In this document: piece by piece, positions 7,019 through 14,212 of the stretch
Numbering within the stretch: position 1 is the first letter of the stretch
Layout: the number at the start of each line of letters is the position of its first letter
From: Clostridia bacterium
GTDB lineage: Bacteria; Bacillota; Clostridia; Oscillospirales; CAG-272
DNA: 19,169 bases
Reading direction: 5' to 3'
NCBI GenBank assembly: GCA_024404655.1
Contig: JAKSPR010000013.1
Span: forward strand, 1 to 19,169
Notes under the pieces: generated by a model
What the model was told of the DNA's origin: nothing
What the model saw: only the letters and a program-made list of their open reading frames with translations
Databases searched by the model: none
Made by a program: the position numbers and the translations under genes

Positions 7019-7777
7019 ATGATCAAAACTGCACTGCAGCTTTATTCCGTGCGCGCAACTCTTCTCGGGGACCTGAAAGGCCATCTGAAAGAGATCCGCG
7101 CCATGGGTTACGAAGGCGCAGAATATGTCAATTTCGGCGGTGACAGCGTTGAGCGGATCGCCGAGGAAATGGGCAATGCCGGACTGGAAGTCTTTTCCAT
7201 CCACACGGATATCAATGAGATGATCCGCATGGATGAAGCACAGCTCATCCGTTACAAGGAACTGGGCTGCCGTTATATGCCGATCGGCTGGCTGCCGGAA
7301 GACCGTCTCGCCGGCGGTCCTCTGTACAGCGAGACCCTCGATACCATCAAAGCCTACTCTGCCCTTGCTAAGAAACACGGTATTCAGCTGCTCTACCACA
7401 ACCACGATTTTGATTTCGTCATGGCAGGCGACCGTCATCGCCTCGATGTCCTCTATGCGGACACAGATGCAGAGGTGCTCGGTGCCGAGCTTGATACCTG
7501 CTGGATCTATTCCGGCGGCGAGGATCCTCTCGCTTACATGAAGAAATATACCGGCCGCTGCCCCGTTCTTCATCTGAAGGACTGCGTCAAAGAGGGTGGA
7601 CGTTCCGGCTTCCGCGCGCTGGGCGAAGGCGTGCTTGATTTCGCTCCCATCGTATCCGCAGCAGAAAGCCTCGGCGTCAAGTGGCTGTGCGTGGAACAGG
7701 ACGAGCCCAGCCCGGACCGTACCCCCATGGAATGTGCAAAAATGAGCATGGAGCATCTGAAAGCGCTCCTCAAATAA
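7019..7777 (+). CDS. Sugar (phosphate) isomerase/epimerase, xylose-isomerase-like TIM barrel
   Basis: A 252-residue protein of the IolE/hydroxypyruvate-isomerase/tagatose-epimerase type barrel, full length for the family. Metal and catalytic positions are visible: the YHNHDFDF motif with H127 and H129, GAELDT with E157 and D159, HLKD with H185 and D188, and late glutamates in LGEG (E203) and CVEQDEP (E226). These enzymes interconvert keto and aldo sugars, epimerise them, or dehydrate inososes; the sequence alone does not say which. The start at 7019 follows AAGGAG (7001-7006). The stop is 24 nt before the aminotransferase gene, so the pair is co-transcribed and probably acts on the same sugar. 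It is divergent from the 571-residue glycosidase, which may release the substrate (inference). Confidence 0.88.
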   Translation: MIKTALQLYSVRATLLGDLKGHLKEIRAMGYEGAEYVNFGGDSVERIAEEMGNAGLEVFSIHTDINEMIRMDEAQLIRYKELGCRYMPIGWLPEDRLAGGPLYSETLDTIKAYSALAKKHGIQLLYHNHDFDFVMAGDRHRLDVLYADTDAEVLGAELDTCWIYSGGEDPLAYMKKYTGRCPVLHLKDCVKEGGRSGFRALGEGVLDFAPIVSAAESLGVKWLCVEQDEPSPDRTPMECAKMSMEHLKALLK

Positions 7778-7801
7778 AACCAATATAAAGGAGAATCTAT
7801 T

Positions 7802-8956
7802 ATGTTCAGAATCGGACAGGAAGAAATCGACGCCTGCAGACGTGTCATTGAGAGTAAAAACCTTTTCAAGATCAACGGCGGTGTACAGGAAGTACACATG
7901 TTTGAAGAAGAGCTGAAAGCCAAAGTCGGCACAGATTACGCCATCTGTATGACCAGCGGTAAGGCAGCTCTGATCTCCGCCCTCATCGGTATGGGCATCG
8001 GCCCGGGCGATGAAGTCATCGTCCCCGCTTACACCTACATCGCAACCGCCATCGCTGTCACGGCTGTCGGTGCAATTCCGGTCATCGCCGAAATCGACGA
8101 GACCCTGACCCTCGACCCGGACGATGTGGAAAAGAAGATTTCCAAGCACACCAAGGCCATCATCCCGGTCCACATTCAGGGTTTCCCCTGCAACCTTGAT
8201 AAGCTCACTGCCATCGCAAAGAAGCACGGTCTTTATCTGCTTGAGGACGCATGCCAGTCCGACGGCGGTAAGTACCACGGCAAGTACCTCGGTACCATCG
8301 GTGATGCCGGTGCCTACAGCTTCAACTATTTCAAGGTCATCACCGCAGGTGAAGGCGGCGCACTGGTCACCAACAACCGTCCCATCTTCGAGCGCGGTCT
8401 GATCTATCACGACTCCTCTGCTATCGCATACTTCGGCAATCAGCTGGAAACCGTCGAATCCGAACAGTTCTGCGGTACCGAGTTCCGTGTCTCCGAGTTC
8501 ACCGGCGCGATTCTCCGTGAACAGCTGAAAAAGCTGGATTCCATCATTGACGACCTGCACAAGAACCGTGCATACCTCAAAGACAAACTCTCCGGACGTT
8601 TCAACTTCATCAAATCCAATGACTTTGACGGCGACTGTGCAACCACCCTCGCCCTCTGGTTTGATACCGCAGACGAGGCCATTGCATATCAGAAACACAT
8701 CGGCGGAGGTACAAGACCCATTGAAACCGGCAAGCACGTCTATTCCAACTGGACACCCATCATGCAGAAGCACGGTGCGTTCCACCCGGCATTCGACCCC
8801 TTCAAGATGGAAGCAAACCAGGGTCTCAACATGAACTACGCACCGGATATGTGCCCCAAGTGCCTTGAATACCTCTCCCGTGCCGTTTATATCGGTGTTG
8901 ACCCCAACATGAACGAAACACAGCTGGATGATTTCGCAAAGTTCTTACTGAAATAA
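7802..8956 (+). CDS. DegT/DnrJ/EryC1/StrS-type PLP sugar aminotransferase
   Basis: A 384-residue fold-type I aminotransferase that transfers an amino group, usually from glutamate, to a keto-sugar or inosose. Visible landmarks are the cofactor-phosphate segment MTSGKAAL (about 50-57), the VPAYTYIATA strand, LLEDACQSDGG with D149 (pyridine nitrogen), and SFNYFKVITAGEGG with the Schiff-base K178. The ribosome binding site AAGGAG lies within AAAGGAGAATC about 10 nt before the ATG. It is the second gene of the operon. There are no nucleotide-sugar dehydratases, epimerases or glycosyltransferases nearby, so an NDP-sugar pathway for the cell surface is not supported by context; a free or phosphorylated keto-sugar is possible. 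The codons are strongly restricted, suggesting high expression. It ends in a shared hairpin. Confidence 0.9.
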   Translation: MFRIGQEEIDACRRVIESKNLFKINGGVQEVHMFEEELKAKVGTDYAICMTSGKAALISALIGMGIGPGDEVIVPAYTYIATAIAVTAVGAIPVIAEIDETLTLDPDDVEKKISKHTKAIIPVHIQGFPCNLDKLTAIAKKHGLYLLEDACQSDGGKYHGKYLGTIGDAGAYSFNYFKVITAGEGGALVTNNRPIFERGLIYHDSSAIAYFGNQLETVESEQFCGTEFRVSEFTGAILREQLKKLDSIIDDLHKNRAYLKDKLSGRFNFIKSNDFDGDCATTLALWFDTADEAIAYQKHIGGGTRPIETGKHVYSNWTPIMQKHGAFHPAFDPFKMEANQGLNMNYAPDMCPKCLEYLSRAVYIGVDPNMNETQLDDFAKFLLK

Positions 8957-8972
8957 TAGCCGCAACAAACAT

Positions 8973-9010
8973 AACAGCCGCAGGCTTTCGCCTGCGGCTG
9001 TTGTTATTTT
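8973..9010. terminator. Bidirectional terminator between aminotransferase and oadA
   Basis: A 13-bp perfect stem (8973-8985 with 8990-9002) with loop TTTC, followed by GTTATTTTG on the plus strand. On the minus strand it is followed by ATGTTTGTT. It closes the aminotransferase operon and probably also the oad operon. It resembles the hairpin at 14160. Confidence 0.85.
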
Positions 9011-9017
9011 GTTATGA

Positions 9018-10436
9018 TTATTTGAGCAGATCTTCAACGAACAGTTCTCTCGGACCGTCGTTCTTCTTCGGCTCTTCCTTGGGCTGGGGATTATCTCTCT
9101 GCGCAAGGAACTTGGGAGCGACCTGGGGGAACAGTGCATAGTCAAGGACATCTTCCTCGGACTTTGCAAAGGCCTTGGTCTCCTCACGGTAGTTCTCCAT
9201 TTCGGGCTTCAGAAGGTCAGCCGGACGGCAGGAGATGACTTCTTCGGGAGCAATGCCGGCCTTTGCTCTGACTTCCTCATTGACGGGAGCCGGATTCTGA
9301 CCGTATTCGCCGCGGAGCAGACCCTTGGATTCCTTGGAGACCATCTTGTAGCGTTCACCGCTGAGCACGTTCAGAACGGCCTGGGAACCGACGATCTGGG
9401 AGGTCGGGGTGACCAGAGGCGGATAACCGAAGTCCTTGCGGACACGCGGTACTTCTGCAAGAACGTCATACAGCTTGTCCTCTGCCTTTGCCTGCTTCAG
9501 CTGGGAGATCAGGTTGGAAAGCATACCGCCGGGAACCTGATAAAGCAGGGTCTTGGGGTCAACATTGAGGACCTTGGGATCGAGAGTACCTTCTGCCTTC
9601 ATCTTGTCTGCGACACCGCGGAAGTGCTTTGCGACCACGGAGAGCTTCTCAAGATCAAGACCGGTATCACGCTCGGTACCCTTCAGGGTAGCGACCATAG
9701 CCTCGGTGGAAGGGTTGGAAGTACCGTTTGCGGAGGGAGACAGCGGGCAGTCCACGATATCAACACCAGCCTGAACAGCCATGAGGTAGGTCATATCGCC
9801 GGTACCGGTGGTGTTGTGGGTGTGCAGGTGGATCGGAACGGTGATCTTTTCCTTCATTGCCTTGACAAGGGAGTATGCGTCAAACGGCAGGAGCAGGTTT
9901 GCCATATCCTTGATACAGATGGTATCTGCACCCATTTCTTCCATCTGACCGGCCAGTTCAACGAAGTATGCTTCGTTGTGGACAGGGGAGATGGTGTAGG
10001 AAATAGCAGCCTCGACATGTGCGCCGTACTTCTTTGCCGCGGTGACAGCCGCCTTCATATTGCGGATATCGTTCAGAGCATCGAAAATACGGATGACGTT
10101 GATACCGTTCTTGACGGATGCCTTGATGAAGGCATCGACAACGTCGTCTGCGTAGTGCTTGTAGCCCAGAAGGTTCTGACCGCGGAGCAGCATCTGCAGG
10201 CGGGTGTTGGGCATGTTCTTTTTGAGGACGCGCAGTCTCTCCCACGGATCTTCACCGAGGAAGCGCATGCACGCATCAAAGGTTGCACCGCCCCAGCATT
10301 CCAGAGACCAGTAACCGATCTGGTCGAGGTCATGCAGAGCAGGGAGCATATCCTCCAGCTTCATACGGGTAGCAGCCTGAGACTGATGCGCGTCGCGGAG
10401 GATGGTATCGGTAATGAATAACTTCTTGTTTTCCAT
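9018..10436 (-). CDS. oadA: Oxaloacetate decarboxylase alpha subunit (carboxyltransferase), without biotin domain
   Basis: A 472-residue carboxyltransferase subunit that moves the carboxyl group of oxaloacetate to biotin, giving pyruvate. The HMGL-like barrel occupies about residues 1-290 and the conserved PYC_OADA region about 300-460. Visible residues are D15 in TDTILRDAHQS and H205/H207 in IHLHTH (metal), and K176 in CIKDMAN (the lysine expected to be carboxylated). Full-length OadA proteins carry a C-terminal biotinyl domain near residue 590. Here the chain ends at 472, and the biotin carrier is a separate gene 1.3 kb upstream in the same operon. The start MENKKLF at 10436 follows AAGGAGACC. 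It lies 21 nt after oadB. It could also be called pyruvate carboxylase subunit B, but the neighbours favour the sodium pump. Confidence 0.93.
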   Translation of the reverse strand: MENKKLFITDTILRDAHQSQAATRMKLEDMLPALHDLDQIGYWSLECWGGATFDACMRFLGEDPWERLRVLKKNMPNTRLQMLLRGQNLLGYKHYADDVVDAFIKASVKNGINVIRIFDALNDIRNMKAAVTAAKKYGAHVEAAISYTISPVHNEAYFVELAGQMEEMGADTICIKDMANLLLPFDAYSLVKAMKEKITVPIHLHTHNTTGTGDMTYLMAVQAGVDIVDCPLSPSANGTSNPSTEAMVATLKGTERDTGLDLEKLSVVAKHFRGVADKMKAEGTLDPKVLNVDPKTLLYQVPGGMLSNLISQLKQAKAEDKLYDVLAEVPRVRKDFGYPPLVTPTSQIVGSQAVLNVLSGERYKMVSKESKGLLRGEYGQNPAPVNEEVRAKAGIAPEEVISCRPADLLKPEMENYREETKAFAKSEEDVLDYALFPQVAPKFLAQRDNPQPKEEPKKNDGPRELFVEDLLK

Positions 10437-10457
10437 GATAATGGTCTCCTTTCTTTA

Positions 10458-11723
10458 TCAGCCGAAGAGAGACAGGAGCACGCCTGCTGCGATTGCGGAA
10501 CCGATAACGCCTGCGACGTTCGGACCCATAGCGTGCATCAGCAGGAAGTTGGAAGGATTCTCCTTCTGACCGACGACCTGGGAAACACGTGCTGCCATAG
10601 GAACGGCAGAAACGCCTGCAGAGCCGATCAGCGGGTTGATCTTCTTGCCTTCCGGCAGGAACAGGTTCATGAACTTTGCCAGCAGCACACCACCTGCAGT
10701 ACCGCAACCGAATGCAACGACACCCATCAGGACAATCGCAATGGTCTTGAGGGACAGGAAGGTTGCAGCAGTAGCAGTTGCACCAACGGAAACACCGAGG
10801 AAGATCGTGACGATGTTCATCAGTTCGTTCTGTGCGGTCTTGTTCAGACGCTCAACAACGCCGGATTCCTTGAAGAGGTTACCCAGCATCAGGCAGCCGA
10901 CCAGAGGAGCGGCAGAGGGAACGAGCATGGCAACGAATGCGGTGACGACGATCGGGAAAATGATCTTCTGGGTCTTGGTGACAGGACGCAGACCGGACAT
11001 AACGATCTGACGCTCCTTCTTGGTGGTCAAAGCCTTCATGATCGGAGGCTGAAGGACGGGAACCAGTGCCATGTGGGAGTAAGCTGCAGCGGCGATCGGG
11101 CCAAGCAGATGAGGAGCGAGCTTGGAGGTGACGTAGATGGCCGTAGGACCGTCCGCACCGCCGATGATACCGGTGGAAGCAGCCTCATTGGGAGCAAAGC
11201 CGATCAGTCTGGTACCGACATAGGTCATGAAGATACCAAGCTGAGCCGCAGCACCGAGCAGAAGGCTCTTGGGGTTGGCGATCAGCGGACCGAAGTCAGT
11301 CATTGCCCCGACGCCCATGAAGATCAGACAGGGGTAAATACCCAGCTTGACGCCGAGGTACAGGATATCGATCAGACCGAGGGAAATTGACTTGCCGACT
11401 TCCACGGAAGCAAGCACGGCTTCACTGACGCCGAGGGTCTGCATTTCATTTACGAATTCCTGTGTGACTTCGGCACCGCCGAACAGATCCCAGTGGACGT
11501 GACCGCCCGCGAACAGGATCTCATGGAACATACCTGCGCCGGGCAGGTTGGTTAAGAGCATACCGAAAGAGATCGGCAGAAGCAGCATCGGCTCAAAGCC
11601 CTTTTTGATGGCGAGATACATCAGCAGGAAAGCAATAGCAATCATTGCCAGCTGTTTGATGCCGTCGCCCTGGGTGAACAGATAGAAACCGGTCTGCTTC
11701 AAGAAATTAACAATAACATCCAT
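10458..11723 (-). CDS. oadB: Sodium-translocating decarboxylase beta subunit
   Basis: A 421-residue polytopic membrane protein that decarboxylates carboxybiotin and exports sodium. The diagnostic motif GIIGGADGPTAI is present, with D191 equivalent to the essential aspartate (D203 in Klebsiella). The N-terminal region has helices at about 22-40 and 43-60. A glycine-rich, partly acidic insertion (about 70-110) precedes the core; such an insertion also occurs in Gram-positive homologues. The C-terminal helices include NPLIGSAGVSAVPMAARV, a conserved family segment. It lies 46 nt after the biotin-carrier gene and 21 nt before oadA. Its ribosome binding site is GAAAGGAT, about 12 nt upstream of the ATG at 11723. 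The beta subunit is shared by oxaloacetate, methylmalonyl-CoA and glutaconyl-CoA pumps; oadA next to it points to oxaloacetate. Confidence 0.95.
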   Translation of the reverse strand: MDVIVNFLKQTGFYLFTQGDGIKQLAMIAIAFLLMYLAIKKGFEPMLLLPISFGMLLTNLPGAGMFHEILFAGGHVHWDLFGGAEVTQEFVNEMQTLGVSEAVLASVEVGKSISLGLIDILYLGVKLGIYPCLIFMGVGAMTDFGPLIANPKSLLLGAAAQLGIFMTYVGTRLIGFAPNEAASTGIIGGADGPTAIYVTSKLAPHLLGPIAAAAYSHMALVPVLQPPIMKALTTKKERQIVMSGLRPVTKTQKIIFPIVVTAFVAMLVPSAAPLVGCLMLGNLFKESGVVERLNKTAQNELMNIVTIFLGVSVGATATAATFLSLKTIAIVLMGVVAFGCGTAGGVLLAKFMNLFLPEGKKINPLIGSAGVSAVPMAARVSQVVGQKENPSNFLLMHAMGPNVAGVIGSAIAAGVLLSLFG

Positions 11724-11769
11724 TGTTTTGTGTATCCTTTCTCGAAGTTATGAATTGGCGAAACAGAAA

Positions 11770-12126
11770 TCAGTTCAGTGCGCAGAGGGTAGAACCGGAT
11801 TCAACGGATGCACCCTGGCTGACACTGACGGATGCAACGGTACCGTCGCAGGGAGCCATGATTTCGTTTTCCATCTTCATTGCTTCAAGAACCATCAGAA
11901 CATCGCCCTTCTTGACAGCCTGGCCTGCGGAAACATTGACCTTCAGAATGGTGCCGGGCATGGGAGCCTTGACCTCAGTAGCACCTGCGGGAGCTGCTGC
12001 GGGTGCTGCAGCAGGAGCAGCGGCGGGAGCGGGAGCAGCAGCCGGAGCCTTGATGTCAGCCTTGTCAATAACCTCAAGGGTGATTTCGTAAACATTGCCG
12101 TTTACATTAACGCGATATGCTTTCAT
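11770..12126 (-). CDS. Biotin carboxyl carrier subunit of the decarboxylase
   Basis: A 118-residue carrier. The N-terminal strand region (1-27) leads into an Ala/Pro linker (about 27-48), then a biotinyl domain (about 50-118) with the canonical EAMKMENEI motif, so K84 carries biotin. It shuttles CO2 from the oadA active site to the membrane beta subunit. The start at 12126 is set by GAGAGGA nine to ten nt upstream; the longer frame upstream only reads over the end of oadG. It lies 37 nt after oadG and 46 nt before oadB. The detached carrier is the layout seen in glutaconyl-CoA and methylmalonyl-CoA decarboxylases (GcdC or MmdC type), used here with an oxaloacetate-type alpha subunit. Confidence 0.93.
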   Translation of the reverse strand: MKAYRVNVNGNVYEITLEVIDKADIKAPAAAPAPAAAPAAAPAAAPAGATEVKAPMPGTILKVNVSAGQAVKKGDVLMVLEAMKMENEIMAPCDGTVASVSVSQGASVESGSTLCALN

Positions 12127-12313
12127 TTCGTAATTCCTCTCTTTTTGTTTTAATGTAATAGGATCAGAGCTTTTTGAAGGAGACGACGCGCAGGGCAGAG
12201 ATATCGGTACCCAGTTCCTCTGCGACAGCGGCGCAGACGGCGGCCACGATCTCACCGCGGTTTTCGATCGCAGCGGGAGCCTTTGCTGCGGGAGCAGCTG
12301 CGGGTGCTGCAGC
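11996..12313. repeat. 17-bp direct repeat inside the Ala/Pro linkers of two oad subunits
   Basis: GCTGCGGGTGCTGCAGC occurs at 11996-12012 (biotin carrier) and 12297-12313 (oadG), about 300 bp apart. Both lie in GC-rich stretches coding for flexible Ala/Pro linkers. Confidence 0.8.
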
Positions 12314-12487
12314 CTGCTTTGCGGCAGGAGCGGGGGATGCCTTTTCAAACTTGCGGCAGATGAAGGTCATCAGTTCGATGATGAGGATGATACAGACCAG
12401 ACCGACAAAGACGGTACAGATACCGAACACGACCACGAACAGATTGGAGGGTTCAACTGCTTCAAGCAGAGCGGACGGAAAATGCAT
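12164..12487 (-). CDS. oadG: Sodium-pump decarboxylase gamma subunit
   Basis: A 107-residue protein with one N-terminal membrane helix (about 16-44), then a short basic stretch, an Ala/Pro linker (about 51-73), and a small C-terminal helical region ending RVVSFKKL. This is the layout of OadG-type subunits, which assemble and anchor the alpha-beta complex. The C-terminal region resembles that of Gram-positive gamma subunits rather than the zinc-binding tail of Klebsiella. The start at 12487 is chosen because AAAGGAAG lies about 7 nt upstream and the helix begins at once; the upstream part of the open frame is leader RNA. It is the first gene of the oad operon, about 205 nt after its predicted transcription start. 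Confidence 0.88.
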   Translation of the reverse strand: MHFPSALLEAVEPSNLFVVVFGICTVFVGLVCIILIIELMTFICRKFEKASPAPAAKQAAAPAAAPAAKAPAAIENRGEIVAAVCAAVAEELGTDISALRVVSFKKL

Positions 12488-12695
12488 GATTTCACTTCCT
12501 TTGCTTAAGAGTATTGTATATGAAAAAATCCATGGTTGATATAACACAGAATTTTTTTCCGGATAGTCATGATGCGGACCCAAAAGAAGTGAAAAAACAC
12601 TCCGTTTGACCGCCGGATCCGACGGAAAATTCCTGTCGGATGGGTGAGAAAAAGAAGTTTTCCCGACATGCGGAAACAAGTACCAAATCCCGCCC
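12488..12695 (-). promoter_or_regulatory. Long structured leader of the oad operon, possible attenuator
   Basis: From the predicted start near 12695 to the oadG ATG there are about 205 nt. In RNA order, segment A (12668-12663, TGTCGG) can pair with B (12639-12634, CCGACA). B, as 12641-12635 (ATCCGAC), can instead pair with C (12623-12617, GTCGGAT). If A-B forms, C is freed and 12626-12622 (TCCGT) can pair with 12605-12601 (ACGGA), followed by GTG and six T's (12597-12592), a weak terminator shape. This matches no riboswitch class I know. Confidence 0.4.
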
Positions 12696-12701
12696 ATAAT
12701 G

Positions 12702-12730
12702 ATTATACTCCGCAAGAGGCAATCCGTCAA
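12702..12730 (-). promoter_or_regulatory. Promoter of the oad operon
   Basis: Minus strand: TTGACG (12730-12725), a 17-bp spacer, then perfect TATAAT (12707-12702). The predicted start is near 12695. It is back to back with the glyA promoter about 85 bp away. Confidence 0.8.
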
Positions 12731-12813
12731 GAGGTTATCCGGATTTTCAAAAAATATTTACACACCGGCAGGCTGTCTAAAACTCCGACATCAATAAAAA
12801 TCATGAAAATATC

Positions 12814-12842
12814 TTGCAATCATGAGGATTTTATGGTATAAT
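12814..12842 (+). promoter_or_regulatory. Promoter of glyA
   Basis: TTGCAA (12814-12819), a 17-bp spacer and perfect TATAAT (12837-12842), identical in both boxes to the promoter at 6929. The leader is about 47 nt, too short for a T-box or glycine riboswitch. Confidence 0.85.
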
Positions 12843-12895
12843 AATTTTATTCCTGCATGAATATGCAAAAATATACAAACGGGAGGTTCTATATT

Positions 12896-14137
12896 ATGAT
12901 TCTTGATAAGATCAACGAGCTTACCGCCCTCGATCCTGAGATCGGCGCAGCGGTAAAGGAAGAATATGACCGTCAGAGAGACGGCCTTGAATTGATCGCA
13001 TCCGAAAACGTCGTTTCCGAAGCGGTACTTCTTGCAGCCGGCACCATTCTGACCAATAAGTACGCAGAGGGTTATCCGGGACACCGTTACTACGGCGGCT
13101 GTGAAAAGGTCGATGTGGTGGAAAATATCGCCATCGAGCGTGCAAAAAAGCTGTTCGGCGCAGAGCATGCCAATGTTCAGCCCCATTCCGGCTCTCAGGC
13201 AAATACCGCAGTTTACGTTGCCCTGCTCAAGCCCGGTGACACCGTTCTCGGCATGGGTCTTCCCTCCGGCGGACATCTGACCCACGGCAGCCCCGTCAAC
13301 CTCTCCGGTAAATACTATAACTTCATCCCCTACGGTCTTGACGATAACGGCTATATCGACTATGACGCCCTCCAGAAGCTGGCAACCGAGAATCAGCCCA
13401 AGCTGATCGTCGCCGGTGCATCCGCTTATCCCCGCGTCATCGACTTCCCCAGACTGCGCGCCATCGCAGACAGCGTCGGTGCTTATCTGATGGTCGATAT
13501 CGCACACATCGCAGGTCTTGTCGCAGCCGGCGAACATCCCTCTCCCATCCCTTATGCCGATGTTGTCACCACCACCACCCATAAAACCCTCCGCGGTCCC
13601 AGAGGCGGTCTGATCCTCTGCCGTGAGGAACTGGGCAAGGCCATCGACAAGGCAATCTTCCCCGGTATTCAGGGCGGTCCGCTCCTGCACATCATCGCAG
13701 CAAAGGCTGTCTGCTTCGGTGAAGCACTCAAGCCTGAATTCAAGGAATATCAGCATCAGGTCGTCCTCAATTCCAAGGCCTTTGCAGAAGCTCTCAAGGC
13801 AGAAGGCTTTGACCTTGTTTCCGGCGGTACTGACAATCACCTGTCCTTAATCGACCTCCGTCCGATGCATGTCACCGGCAAGGAAATGGAGACCCGTCTT
13901 GACGCTGTCCACATCACCGTCAACAAGAACGCCATTCCCAACGATCCGGAGAAGCCCTCTCTGACCAGCGGTATCCGCGTCGGTACTCCTGCCGTCACCA
14001 CCAGAGGTCTGAAGGAAGACGACATGAGACATGTTGCTCACCTCATGGCCCTCACCGCAAAGGACTTTGAAGGCAATGCCGATTATGTCAGAGCCGAGGT
14101 CGCAAAGCTCTGCGAAAAGTATCCTCTGTTCAAATAA
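12896..14137 (+). CDS. glyA: Serine hydroxymethyltransferase
   Basis: A 413-residue PLP enzyme, the standard length for bacterial SHMT. It converts serine and tetrahydrofolate to glycine and 5,10-methylene-tetrahydrofolate, the main one-carbon entry. Landmarks are LELIASENVVS (about 31-41), the NKYAEGYPGHRYYGGCE substrate-binding segment, DIAHIAGL with D201 and H204, TTTTHKTLRGPRGG with the Schiff-base K230, and the C-terminal GIRVGTPAVTTRG. The start at 12896 is fixed by GGGAGGT (12881-12887) eight nt upstream; an ATG at 12857 in the same frame has no such site. It is transcribed alone and divergent from the oad operon. The codons are highly restricted, fitting a strongly expressed housekeeping gene. 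An aldolase-type enzyme that also yields glycine lies at 2182. Confidence 0.97.
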   Translation: MILDKINELTALDPEIGAAVKEEYDRQRDGLELIASENVVSEAVLLAAGTILTNKYAEGYPGHRYYGGCEKVDVVENIAIERAKKLFGAEHANVQPHSGSQANTAVYVALLKPGDTVLGMGLPSGGHLTHGSPVNLSGKYYNFIPYGLDDNGYIDYDALQKLATENQPKLIVAGASAYPRVIDFPRLRAIADSVGAYLMVDIAHIAGLVAAGEHPSPIPYADVVTTTTHKTLRGPRGGLILCREELGKAIDKAIFPGIQGGPLLHIIAAKAVCFGEALKPEFKEYQHQVVLNSKAFAEALKAEGFDLVSGGTDNHLSLIDLRPMHVTGKEMETRLDAVHITVNKNAIPNDPEKPSLTSGIRVGTPAVTTRGLKEDDMRHVAHLMALTAKDFEGNADYVRAEVAKLCEKYPLFK

Positions 14138-14159
14138 GGATCATCCCATAATAACAACT

Positions 14160-14184
14160 CAGCCACAGGCAATGCCTGTGGCTG
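14160..14184. terminator. Hairpin between glyA and the converging EEP gene
   Basis: An 11-bp perfect stem (14160-14170 with 14174-14184) with loop AAT. The flanks are TA-rich (CATTATGTTATG downstream) but have no clean T run on either strand, so termination strength is uncertain. Its stem and right flank resemble those of the hairpin at 8973. Confidence 0.65.
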
Positions 14185-14212
14185 TCATTATGTTATGTAT
14201 TGGGAAGATGTT

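Noticed and set aside
6944..8785. A 613-codon minus-strand open frame opposite the isomerase and aminotransferase genes
   Set aside because: It is antisense to two well-supported genes, lacks a ribosome binding site, and its product is a low-complexity mirror of biased codons. Such long antisense frames are expected opposite highly biased genes.
9624..10421. A 265-codon plus-strand open frame opposite oadA
   Set aside because: It is a shadow of the oadA codon pattern, with no initiation signal.
10533..11390. A 285-codon plus-strand open frame opposite oadB
   Set aside because: It reads as hydrophilic antisense of a membrane protein, a standard artefact; oadB is certain.
11990..12330. GC-rich repetitive stretch considered as a microsatellite or insertion
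   Set aside because: It encodes in-frame Ala/Pro linkers normal for biotin-carrier and gamma subunits; only the 17-bp exact match was kept as a repeat.
12644..12841. A 65-codon plus-strand frame in the oadG-glyA intergenic region
   Set aside because: It has no ribosome binding site, crosses the glyA promoter and shows no protein-like conservation pattern; the region is better explained by the oad leader and two promoters.
12843..12895. A glycine riboswitch or T-box in front of glyA
   Set aside because: The predicted leader is under 50 nt and has no specifier stem, antiterminator or glycine-aptamer motif.
12791..13840. A 349-codon minus-strand open frame opposite glyA
   Set aside because: It is antisense to glyA, has no recognisable domain and would begin inside glyA without a ribosome binding site.
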